DNA of 6,849 nt. It comes from Oscillospiraceae bacterium (lineage in GTDB: Bacteria > Bacillota > Clostridia > UBA1381). The notes under the pieces were generated by a model that was given only the letters and a program-made list of their open reading frames with translations, was not told the DNA's origin and ran no database searches. The translations under genes were made by a program, and so were the position numbers. Where the stretch lies: assembly GCA_022508725.1 (NCBI GenBank), contig JAFLUR010000120.1, positions 1 to 6,849 on the forward strand, written 5' to 3'. This document shows positions 1-5,641 of the stretch, piece after piece. How positions within the stretch are numbered: the stretch's first letter is position 1; every line of letters starts with the position of its first letter.

Positions 1-3
1 TTT

Positions 4-10
4 CTCCTTT
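4..10 (-). promoter_or_regulatory. Ribosome binding site for a gene starting just left of the window
   Basis: On the minus strand the last bases read AAAGGAG followed by three bases to the window edge. With normal 5-9 base spacing the start codon must lie a few bases outside the window. Together with the promoter at 46-75 this shows that a minus-strand gene begins there, downstream of and co-oriented with the nuclease-helicase gene. Its identity cannot be seen. Confidence 0.6.
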
Positions 11-45
11 CGTAATGAAAAGAGAACATGCTCAATACAAGTATA

Positions 46-75
46 ATTATACCACACACATGTCCTCTTTGTCCA
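46..75 (-). promoter_or_regulatory. Sigma-A-type promoter reading left out of the window
   Basis: The minus strand has TGGACA (70-75), an 18-base spacer, and TATAAT (46-51) preceded by TGG, an extended -10. The predicted start point is about 30 bases before the ribosome binding site at 4-10, so the two fit as one expression signal. The rest of the interval up to the end of the nuclease-helicase gene at 223 shows no coding potential that I trust and no convincing terminator. The gene beyond the left edge therefore has its own promoter but could also receive read-through. Confidence 0.6.
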
Positions 76-222
76 GTGAAATTATATATCTATCAAAATT
101 TTTAATATCATTTTATTATTCTAACAACAAAATTTGTCTGAATGTTTCTGCTTGTGCGAAGAATTATATTGTCAATAAAGTAATTTTGCCAGCAATTGTT
201 TTCTTGCTTCAATAATCTAATG

Positions 223-1746
223 TTATTCATTCATAGTTTTGATTTCCAATATCTTGCAATATAAATCAGGGTTATCTAATACTACTATTTTTAGTTGATT
301 TATAACCCTTGTAACTATTTGATACAACATTCCTTCCGCGCTATAATAACTTCCCCTTGCAAGAAGCTTGCCTTCCTCGTCATATTTAAAATTTTCATCC
401 ATAACAAAAACAACCTTATCAAATTCTTGTCCTATTACATCATGTGCAGTTGATAGACATATATTTGAAAGATACGACAACCGGTTTACATCATATTGAG
501 AGGTCGTATATGTTATAGCTTTCCAATTTTGATTAGTCTCTAAATAATCAATATATTCTCTTACATCATCAACAGAATCAAAGTAATCTACAGAAATTGC
601 ATCATAATTAAGATCGGCATTGCTTTCTCCTATTTTTAGTAAATTTTTGATGAAAGAGGCCATTTCTTTATTTGTTCGAATTTTGCCTTTTAATTCTCTT
701 CTTATTGATTGAATCATATTAAATTTTTCATTTACATATTCATATAAATCCAGAGTTTCTCCATCATTAAGGAATTGTTTTTTGTCATAACAAAAGACAA
801 TAGGAATATGTAATTCTATCGCTTTATTAATTATTAGATTGAGTTGGGATGTTCTAATACGTTGTGTTTCATCAAAGAGTATAACTTTAAGCTTATCATG
901 TATTAATTTTTCTACCGATTGACCATTAACATCAGCAATACGGTGTATATTCCACCTGTGGCAGGTGTTTAATGTAAGATGACCTTCATTTAATTTACCG
1001 CAATGAAAAATCAATGCAGCTGATTTTCCGTGTTCAGCATAAATCGTTTTTGCAATGTCATATAACATAAGGGTTTTACCTGTGCCAGCATTTGCGGACA
1101 CACAGAAAAATTTCATTTGATTGTTGTTTATGACTTCTAATACTTGTTTTTTTATTGCCTGTTGATTGTCTGTTAAAAAATATTCTTCATTTATAAATTT
1201 GTCTGTGTTATTGAATGGAGAGATTAAGTAGTTACTCGGAACAAACAGATCATCAGGATTTAGTTTGTCGTTGATTGTTTGTGTGGATAATTCCGTAACT
1301 AATTCTTTTATGTCTACCAAATAACATTTATTAGTATCTACATTATATTTATATAAACCATCATCTTCTACGAATGTGTATATAGACACCATTTTGCCTA
1401 AAAATCTCAAATAATAGTAATTCTGACTCATTTGCTTTGTGATTTTTTCAATCTTTTCATCATTATCTAAATGACTTTTGAGCTCTATATCAATTACTAA
1501 TTTATCACTGAATCTAAGCAAATCAAACTCTTTACTTATCTGTTTTATTGTATAACCTATGTAATATCCGTCAAACAATTCAAATTCACAATTAGACTTT
1601 TTCAAAAGTTCATAGAATTTAGAGAGAGTTTGGACCTCAACTTCCTTTAAAGTAAAATAGTTATTAATTTTTTTATTTGTGTCGACTTTTTTATTTTTAA
1701 AAGCCATACAGCCTTGATAAGCTGATAGTATATTAGTAGGTTGCAT
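223..1746 (-). CDS. Nuclease-helicase fusion: PD-(D/E)XK-like domain plus SF1 (DUF2075-type) helicase
   Basis: A 507-residue protein. Start chosen at 1746: GAGGTGA lies five bases upstream, and the predicted transcription start (about 1771) excludes the upstream in-frame ATG at 1815. Residues about 40-125 look like a PD-(D/E)XK nuclease core: D75, then E88-L89-K90, then K104-Q105 in the following helix. Residues about 190-495 carry SF1 helicase motifs: Walker A AGTGKT (220-225), Walker B ILFDETQ (289-295), a motif III-like segment ending in Q324, motif V around IGQEFDKVVFV (438-448), and a motif VI-like YQIVTR (475-480). Seen: these motifs in this order. Known: DUF2075-type helicases joined to nucleases occur in phage defence, for example Nhi of staphylococci. 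Inferred: a single-gene antiphage protein that degrades or unwinds invading nucleic acid. Composition is AT-rich (sampled lines 25-35% G+C against about 55% in a lysS line), which fits horizontal acquisition. A housekeeping repair role is less likely; the nuclease assignment is weaker than the helicase one. Confidence 0.8.
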   Translation of the reverse strand: MQPTNILSAYQGCMAFKNKKVDTNKKINNYFTLKEVEVQTLSKFYELLKKSNCEFELFDGYYIGYTIKQISKEFDLLRFSDKLVIDIELKSHLDNDEKIEKITKQMSQNYYYLRFLGKMVSIYTFVEDDGLYKYNVDTNKCYLVDIKELVTELSTQTINDKLNPDDLFVPSNYLISPFNNTDKFINEEYFLTDNQQAIKKQVLEVINNNQMKFFCVSANAGTGKTLMLYDIAKTIYAEHGKSAALIFHCGKLNEGHLTLNTCHRWNIHRIADVNGQSVEKLIHDKLKVILFDETQRIRTSQLNLIINKAIELHIPIVFCYDKKQFLNDGETLDLYEYVNEKFNMIQSIRRELKGKIRTNKEMASFIKNLLKIGESNADLNYDAISVDYFDSVDDVREYIDYLETNQNWKAITYTTSQYDVNRLSYLSNICLSTAHDVIGQEFDKVVFVMDENFKYDEEGKLLARGSYYSAEGMLYQIVTRVINQLKIVVLDNPDLYCKILEIKTMNE

Positions 1747-1751
1747 CGTTG

Positions 1752-1758
1752 TCACCTC
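1752..1758 (-). promoter_or_regulatory. Ribosome binding site that fixes the nuclease-helicase start
   Basis: GAGGTGA on the minus strand, five bases before the ATG at 1746. The alternative upstream ATG at 1815 has no comparable site and lies upstream of the promoter's -35 box, so the shorter protein is preferred. Confidence 0.8.
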
Positions 1759-1777
1759 GTATTTAATATGATATTTT

Positions 1778-1806
1778 ATTATATCATATTTTTGCAAGAT
1801 TTTCAA
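1778..1806 (-). promoter_or_regulatory. Strong sigma-A-type promoter of the nuclease-helicase gene
   Basis: TTGAAA (1801-1806), exactly 17 bases, then TATAAT (1778-1783) with an extended -10 TGA directly before it. This implies a leader of about 25 bases. A weaker tandem promoter may lie further up: TTGACT (1845-1850), 17 bases, TATTAG (1822-1827). Confidence 0.75.
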
Positions 1807-1852
1807 TATATACAACTAATTCTAATATATTCTTATTGTATAGAAGTCAATG

Positions 1853-1865
1853 ATGTGTGACACAT
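1853..1865. promoter_or_regulatory. 13-bp palindrome, possible operator
   Basis: ATGTGTGACACAT is a perfect 6-bp inverted repeat around one central base. It abuts the weak upstream promoter (-35 at 1845-1850) of the nuclease-helicase gene. It could bind a dimeric regulator; no regulator gene is visible in the window. Confidence 0.3.
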
Positions 1866-1891
1866 TTACCGAAATCAAGAAAATACTTCCC

Positions 1892-1955
1892 TTGTCAAGG
1901 TGGAGCGTTGGAAATTTTCGTAGAAAATACTACTGTCTACCTTGACAACGCACCT
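1892..1955. repeat. Composite inverted repeat at the broken end of the mobile-element remnant
   Basis: TTGTCAAGGT (1892-1901) is the perfect reverse complement of ACCTTGACAA (1939-1948). Next to it, GGTGGAGCGTTG (1899-1910) can pair with CAACGCACC (1947-1955) apart from a two-base bulge. The two pairings share bases and cannot both form. A smaller hairpin, ATTTTC-GTA-GAAAAT, lies between the arms (1914-1928). The repeat sits where the replication-initiator remnant loses its homology, so it may be an element end, a recombination site or an attenuator-like structure. Confidence 0.55.
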
Positions 1956-1974
1956 GTGATATAATATCGTAATC

Positions 1975-2103
1975 TCATTCCTCTGGTAGACTAAGTATAA
2001 GCGATAACAAACCCTTTGCACACAAGGATAAAGTTCTATTCCGCAAATGATGATTAGACATTACGGTAAAATCTTTTGTCTTTTCAACTCTGAATACCGC
2101 CAT
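1975..2103 (-). pseudogene. Truncated replication-initiator (RepA/HTH-type) gene of a conjugative element
   Basis: From the ATG at 2103 (AGAAAGGAA about nine bases upstream) 42 residues are read, beginning MAVFRVEKTKDFTVMSNHHL and ending LLSLILSLPEE before TGA at 1975-1977. I recognise this as the N-terminus of the winged-helix replication initiator common on Firmicutes integrative and conjugative elements, where LPE(E/D) is followed by W-D-Y. Here the tryptophan position is the TGA stop and the next codons read D-Y, so a TGG-to-TGA change fits. Homology then seems to end within a few codons, at the composite inverted repeat. Both a nonsense mutation and a deletion are therefore inferred. The normal protein is several times longer. 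A functional 42-residue peptide is unlikely. Confidence 0.75.
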
Positions 2104-2134
2104 AGCTGATTGTTCCTTTCTAAATTTTTGTATG

Positions 2135-2170
2135 AAAAAAAAGCAGATGCTTTTAGGGAATATCTGCTTT
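2135..2170 (-). terminator. Intrinsic terminator upstream of the rep remnant
   Basis: A perfect 9-bp stem (2140-2148 with 2162-2170, AAAGCAGAT/ATCTGCTTT) is followed on the minus strand by a run of eight T. It is the second of two terminators after lysS in the direction of transcription. Confidence 0.75.
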
Positions 2171-2190
2171 GAATAATATATTATTGCATA

Positions 2191-2224
2191 AGAAAAAGAC
2201 TATGAACATATATCCATAGTCTTT
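2191..2224 (-). terminator. Intrinsic terminator, the first downstream of lysS
   Basis: A perfect 10-bp stem (2195-2204 with 2215-2224, AAAGACTATG/CATAGTCTTT) is followed on the minus strand by T5-C-TT. It lies about 120 bases after the lysS stop, inside sequence that appears to come from the mobile element, so lysS now seems to end on an acquired terminator. Confidence 0.7.
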
Positions 2225-2248
2225 GCCTGTTTAAGTTATTGGCGCCCT

Positions 2249-2332
2249 TCATTCACAAATTGGTGTAGCAGTGGTGTAGTTTGGTGTAACAGATACATTC
2301 AATAATCCTTCCAAACTCGCATAAACACTCAC
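2249..2332 (-). pseudogene. 27-codon ORF, possible tail of a tyrosine integrase
   Basis: A GTG start at 2332 sits about eight bases after AGAGG and reads 27 residues, ending VTPNYTTATPICE, before TGA. The TP-rich tail resembles the extreme C-termini of some Firmicutes tyrosine recombinases, and a terminator follows as expected at the end of an int gene. No catalytic residues are present and an in-frame TAA lies just upstream, so at best it is a fragment. It may equally be chance coding between lysS and the terminator. Confidence 0.25.
2261..2288. repeat. Three helically phased TGGTGTA direct repeats
   Basis: TGGTGTA occurs at 2261-2267, 2272-2278 and 2282-2288, spaced 11 and 10 bases, about one DNA turn each. 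The spacing is not a multiple of three, so it does not reflect a protein repeat. Phased short repeats near an integration boundary are typical of integrase arm-type or excisionase binding sites; that role is inferred. Confidence 0.4.
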
Positions 2333-2344
2333 TTTTTAAACCTC

Positions 2345-3904
2345 TTACTGCTCTAACGGCTTCATTGTCGGGAATAACAGTACATCCCTTATAGCGGGGG
2401 AGTCGGTGAGCAGCATACACATGCGGTCAATACCGAAACCGATGCCTCCCGTGGGTGGCATACCGATCTCAAGCGCACGCATAAAGTCCTCGTCCGTGGT
2501 ATTTGCCTCCTCATCACCCTGTGCAAGCAGGGCCTCCTGCGCCTTAAAACGTTCTCTCTGATCGATCGGGTCGTTAAGCTCCGAATATGCATTCGCCATT
2601 TCCCAGCCGTTCATGAAAAATTCAAAACGCTCCACATAATCGGGATCATCCGGCTTTTTCTTTGTAAGCGGAGATATCTCAACCGGATGGTCCATGACAA
2701 ATGTAGGCTGAACAAGATGCTCCTCGACAAACCGTTCAAAGAACAAATTCAGAATATCTCCCTTTTTATGCCTTTGCTCATATTCCACATTATGCGCATC
2801 CGCCGCCGCGCGTGCCTCTTCAAGAGTCTTTATCTCACCGAAATCCACATCGGCATACTTCTTTACAGCCTCAACCATCGTTATTCTCTCAAACGGCTTT
2901 CCCAGATCCATCTCTATGCCGTTGTATACTATCTTTGTCGTGCCGAGGACCTCCCGGGCCACATGACGGTACATATTCTCGGTAAGGTCCATCATACCGT
3001 GATAATCGGTATATGCCTGATACAGCTCCATAAGGGTAAATTCGGGGTTGTGACGCGTATCGAGACCTTCGTTTCTGAATACTCTGCCTATCTCGTAAAC
3101 ACGGTCAAATCCGCCGACTATAAGACGCTTTAAATAAAGCTCAAGAGATATACGGAGCTTAAAATCCTCGTCAAGAGCGTTGAAATGCGTTTCAAACGGA
3201 CGTGCCGCCGCGCCGCCGGCGTTTGAAACAAGCATAGGTGTTTCGACCTCCAGAAATCCCTGTCCGTTAAGATAGCCGCGTATCGAGGCTATGATTTTCG
3301 ATCTGTTGACAAATGTCTTTTTGACATCTCTGTTCATGATAAGATCGATATATCTCCGGCGATAGCGGAGATCGGTATCGGTCATGCCGTGAAATTTTTC
3401 CGGCAGCGGCAGAAGCGACTTTGAAAGCAGAGTAATTTCGCTTACTCTTATCGATATCTCGCCCGTCTGTGTTGTGAACACCTCTCCCGCCGCGCCTATA
3501 ATATCGCCTATATCAAGCTTTTTGAAATAATTGTATTCCTCCTCGCCGAGGATATCCTTTTTGACAAAAAGCTGCAAAAGTCCGTCCGTATCGGCTATAT
3601 GCACAAACCCAACCTTACCCATTCCTCTTTTGGACATTATTCGTCCCGCAACGGTAACATTCCTGCCGTTAAGGTGCGATATATGCGCCTGTATTATCTC
3701 AACCTCCTCCGAGCCGCGCTTTGTCAGTTCATGCTCCTCAATCGTATAATTATCCTTTATTTGCGATGATGTATGAGTTATTTTAAACTCGGTTATTTTA
3801 AACGGATCTCTTCCCACCTCTTGAAGCTCGGTAAGCTTATCCCGTCTTATCTGCAAAAGCTCGGAGAGCTTTGCTTCACCGTTCATATTTTCTGTGTTTT
3901 CCAT
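2345..3904 (-). CDS. lysS: Lysyl-tRNA synthetase (class II)
   Basis: Charges tRNA-Lys with lysine using ATP in the cytoplasm; essential for translation. The 519 residues match the bacterial family length (about 490-510) with a slightly long N-terminus. An OB-fold anticodon-binding domain spans about 80-160. The class II catalytic domain follows: motif 1 around FLEVETPML (217-225), motif 2 with FRNEG (276-280) and HNPEFT (285-290), and motif 3 with GGIGFGIDR (486-494). MNGWEMANAYSELNDP (431-446) is the usual segment before motif 3. The ATG at 3904 is set by AGGAGGA (3909-3915) four bases away. Transcribed alone, divergently from the VTC gene; the greA partner often found upstream in Firmicutes is absent here. 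The 3' flank appears to be mobile-element sequence, yet the C-terminus ends normally (LLFPTMKP followed by three residues), so the gene was not damaged. Confidence 0.97.
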   Translation of the reverse strand: MENTENMNGEAKLSELLQIRRDKLTELQEVGRDPFKITEFKITHTSSQIKDNYTIEEHELTKRGSEEVEIIQAHISHLNGRNVTVAGRIMSKRGMGKVGFVHIADTDGLLQLFVKKDILGEEEYNYFKKLDIGDIIGAAGEVFTTQTGEISIRVSEITLLSKSLLPLPEKFHGMTDTDLRYRRRYIDLIMNRDVKKTFVNRSKIIASIRGYLNGQGFLEVETPMLVSNAGGAAARPFETHFNALDEDFKLRISLELYLKRLIVGGFDRVYEIGRVFRNEGLDTRHNPEFTLMELYQAYTDYHGMMDLTENMYRHVAREVLGTTKIVYNGIEMDLGKPFERITMVEAVKKYADVDFGEIKTLEEARAAADAHNVEYEQRHKKGDILNLFFERFVEEHLVQPTFVMDHPVEISPLTKKKPDDPDYVERFEFFMNGWEMANAYSELNDPIDQRERFKAQEALLAQGDEEANTTDEDFMRALEIGMPPTGGIGFGIDRMCMLLTDSPAIRDVLLFPTMKPLEQ

Positions 3905-3951
3905 TTTATCCTCCTGTTATTGTTTGCGAAAATATTTTGTATACGGGATAT

Positions 3952-3980
3952 ATTATACAATAAATCCGGCATTATTACAA
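3952..3980 (-). promoter_or_regulatory. Sigma-A-type promoter of lysS
   Basis: TTGTAA (3975-3980), 17 bases, TATAAT (3952-3957) on the minus strand. The leader is about 40 bases and too short for a T-box or riboswitch, so no lysine- or tRNA-sensing element precedes lysS here. Upstream A/T tracts (3981-4018) could act as an UP element. Confidence 0.65.
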
Positions 3981-4026
3981 CATTTTTTTCAAAAATTTTT
4001 TTATCGCGGATTTTTTTGAGATGAAT

Positions 4027-4054
4027 TTTCTGTGTTTTTTCTGACCTTTCTGTG
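4027..4054 (+). repeat. Phased TTTCTG repeats upstream of the VTC promoter
   Basis: TTTCTGTG occurs at 4027-4034 and 4047-4054 (20 bases apart), with TTTCTG at 4038-4043 between them. The spacing is about one helical turn, and the last copy ends eight bases before the -35 box at 4062. This position suits an activator; no regulator is known for it. Confidence 0.3.
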
Positions 4055-4061
4055 AAACCTG

Positions 4062-4089
4062 TTGACTTTGGTTTTTTTTGTGATATACT
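4062..4089 (+). promoter_or_regulatory. Sigma-A-type promoter of the VTC/DUF4956 operon
   Basis: TTGACT (4062-4067), 16 bases containing a T8 tract, then TATACT (4084-4089) with an extended -10 TGA. It gives a leader of about 38 bases to the ATG at 4134. A second TATAAT at 4111-4116 is too close to the ribosome binding site to serve as the main promoter. Confidence 0.65.
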
Positions 4090-4133
4090 GAAAAACGAAC
4101 AAACAAAGAATATAATCGAAAGGAATGTCCCAA

Positions 4134-4871
4134 ATGATCAATACATTCAAACGATGCGAAAAAAAATTCATTATATCGTCACGGCAGTTTGAGAAGCTGA
4201 TGCCGCGTCTTGAAGAATATACGAAAAAAGACGAATACTGCACAAAGGAAGGCTGCTATAAAATATACAATGTTTACTACGATACCCCCGACAGCAGTGT
4301 GATACGCCGCTCTCTTTCAAAGCCGTATTATAAGGAAAAATTGAGAATGCGAAGCTATTCCGTCCCGGAGAATGACACGGACAGGGTATTTCTCGAACTG
4401 AAAAAGAAAATCGGAGGTACGGTAAACAAACGGCGCGCCGTTCTTACGCTCGGCGATGCGCTTGATTTTGTGCAAAAGGGAATAAAACCCGAGGCGAACG
4501 ATTATATAACAAGGCAGGTTTTAAACGAGATAGATTATTTTCTCAAAATCAATCCCGTGCGCCCCGCCGCATACATTGCGTATACAAGAACCGCGCTTTT
4601 CGGTAAAAAAAATCCCGATCTGCGTATCACCTTTGACAGCCGGATAACCACGCGGCGCACCGACGTATCGCTTATGTCGGGCTGCTACGGCAGTCAATTG
4701 CTCGGGCAGGATCAATATCTCATGGAGGTCAAATTCTCCGGCAGTATGGATACGCGGACGGCGAAAATATTGTCGGAACTGAAAATATATCCGACAAGCT
4801 TTTCAAAATACGGAACGGAATACAAACAATATTGCATGAGCCGCACGGAAAAAACGGCGGCTAATTTTTAA
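4134..4871 (+). CDS. VTC-domain protein, probable polyphosphate polymerase
   Basis: A 245-residue soluble protein of the VTC family (triphosphate-tunnel fold), related to the catalytic domain of yeast Vtc4, which makes polyphosphate from ATP. Tunnel-type residues appear in family order: FKRCEKKF (5-12), YNVYYDTPD (45-53), KLRMRSY (69-75, R71 and R73), FLELKKK (86-92), K99-R100-R101, YTRTAL (150-155), ITFDSR (165-170), MEVKF (197-201) and SFSKYGTEYKQ (222-232). All basic strands and the late E/K pair are present, so activity is expected. Start chosen at 4134: the in-frame ATG at 4125 overlaps the AAAGGA site, whereas the second ATG has normal spacing. First gene of an operon; its TAA overlaps the ribosome binding site of the DUF4956 gene. 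The family and fold are secure; the bacterial product (polyphosphate or another polyanion) is inferred. Confidence 0.88.
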   Translation: MINTFKRCEKKFIISSRQFEKLMPRLEEYTKKDEYCTKEGCYKIYNVYYDTPDSSVIRRSLSKPYYKEKLRMRSYSVPENDTDRVFLELKKKIGGTVNKRRAVLTLGDALDFVQKGIKPEANDYITRQVLNEIDYFLKINPVRPAAYIAYTRTALFGKKNPDLRITFDSRITTRRTDVSLMSGCYGSQLLGQDQYLMEVKFSGSMDTRTAKILSELKIYPTSFSKYGTEYKQYCMSRTEKTAANF

Positions 4872-4876
4872 GGAGG
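4870..4876 (+). promoter_or_regulatory. Ribosome binding site overlapping the VTC stop codon
   Basis: AAGGAGG overlaps the TAA (4869-4871) of the VTC gene and lies ten bases before the DUF4956 ATG. Ribosomes finishing the first gene can reinitiate directly, which suggests coupled production of the two proteins. Confidence 0.8.
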
Positions 4877-4886
4877 TTTTTTTATT

Positions 4887-5582
4887 ATGAATTCTTTGAA
4901 TAATATATTATCGCAAACGGCTGTACAAAACATAACCGTAACAAATCTGCTCTGTGTGCTCGGAATGTCGGCGCTTCTCGGCTTGTTTGTAAGCGGAATT
5001 TACATCTTTACCCACCGCAGGGAATGTCGGTCATCCGATTTTACCGTATCGCTTATCATGATACCCTGTATTATCTCTGTCATAATACTGCTTGTGGGAA
5101 ACAGCGTCGCAAGTGCGTTCAGCCTTGCCGGAGCGTTCAGTCTCATACGTTTCAGAAGCGCGCCCGGCAATCCCAAGGATATCTCATATATATTCTTTTC
5201 GGTCGCGGTGGGTCTTGCCTGCGGTTTGGGATATATCTTCTATGCCGCCGTATTCTCGGTATTCCTCGGTATTGTAATGGTGATACTGCAAAGCATCAAA
5301 TTCGGCAAAAACAATAATAAGAATATGATTCTTAAAATAACCGTCCCGGAGGATTTGAATTATCCGGGTCTGTTCGATAAGGTTCTTGACAAATATACCC
5401 GCTCATGGATAATGAAAAAGGTAAAAACGCGCGAATTCGGCGCGCTGTTTGAGGTGATATTCGATATAACATTCAACGAGGATATGCCGCAGAAGGATTT
5501 TCTGGACGAATTGAGATGCCTAAACGGAAATCTCAATATCATTCTTACCCTTTCCGATTCCGAGCCTGCATATTCCGAATAA
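4887..5582 (+). CDS. DUF4956 membrane protein, partner of the VTC-domain polymerase
   Basis: A 231-residue integral membrane protein. Hydrophobic segments lie at about 18-41, 52-71, 73-87 and 101-136 (the last long enough for two passes). The DUF4956 signature is the stretch AFSLAGAFSLIRFRSAPGNP (77-96) followed by KDISYIF, placing conserved R88, R90 and P93 at a membrane edge. Residues 146-223 form a soluble tail whose pattern I read as strand-helix-strand-strand-helix-strand, resembling an ACT/ferredoxin-like regulatory domain such as that of MgtC. The family's function is unknown. It commonly sits beside VTC-domain genes in Firmicutes, and here it is 15 bases downstream and coupled. Inference: it anchors or channels the polymer made by its neighbour, as the separate transmembrane part does in yeast VTC. 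No CotH-type kinase gene, sometimes found in such clusters, is present. Confidence 0.85.
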   Translation: MNSLNNILSQTAVQNITVTNLLCVLGMSALLGLFVSGIYIFTHRRECRSSDFTVSLIMIPCIISVIILLVGNSVASAFSLAGAFSLIRFRSAPGNPKDISYIFFSVAVGLACGLGYIFYAAVFSVFLGIVMVILQSIKFGKNNNKNMILKITVPEDLNYPGLFDKVLDKYTRSWIMKKVKTREFGALFEVIFDITFNEDMPQKDFLDELRCLNGNLNIILTLSDSEPAYSE

Positions 5583-5596
5583 ACCGGCGAAAACTC

Positions 5597-5628
5597 CCCC
5601 CGCTCCCACGGTGAGGGGGCTTTTTTTT
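5597..5628 (+). terminator. Intrinsic terminator of the VTC/DUF4956 operon
   Basis: A GC-rich stem (C5 at 5597-5601 with G5 at 5615-5619, extended through mismatches to a CAC loop) is followed by C and T8 at 5621-5628, 15 bases after the DUF4956 stop. Confidence 0.8.
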
Positions 5629-5641
5629 ATTTCAAAGATAA

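Larger units (their letters stand above)
1966..2340. mobile_element. Remnant of an integrated mobile element inserted 3' of lysS
   Basis: This stretch between lysS and the nuclease-helicase gene has no intact gene but holds several pieces typical of Firmicutes integrative elements: the truncated 5' end of a replication-initiator gene (1975-2103), two tandem intrinsic terminators, phased direct repeats, and a 27-codon ORF with a tail resembling the C-terminus of some tyrosine integrases. All lie on the minus strand. The boundaries are uncertain; the AT-rich nuclease-helicase gene and the region to the left edge may belong to the same insertion. No flanking direct repeat (att pair) was found within the window. 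Confidence 0.55.

Noticed and set aside
15..215. 66-codon plus-strand ORF at the left edge
   Set aside because: It has no ribosome binding site and no recognisable domain, and it runs antisense through the promoter of the gene left of the window; chance ORF in AT-rich DNA.
1747..1815. N-terminal extension of the nuclease-helicase from the ATG at 1815
   Set aside because: It would need a transcript starting upstream of the TTGAAA/TATAAT promoter and lacks a ribosome binding site; the ATG at 1746 has GAGGTGA at ideal spacing.
1942..1965. Plus-strand promoter TTGACA ... TGA-TATAAT
   Set aside because: The spacer is only 12 bases, too short for sigma-A, and there is no plus-strand gene downstream. 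The -35-like box is explained by the inverted repeat. An extended -10 alone remains possible.
2172..2185. AATAATATATTATT palindrome
   Set aside because: A pure A/T 14-mer palindrome between two terminators is easily produced by chance in AT-rich DNA and has no supporting context.
2687..3133. 148-codon plus-strand ORF
   Set aside because: It lies entirely antisense to conserved lysS motifs, with no ribosome binding site or domain; a shadow ORF.
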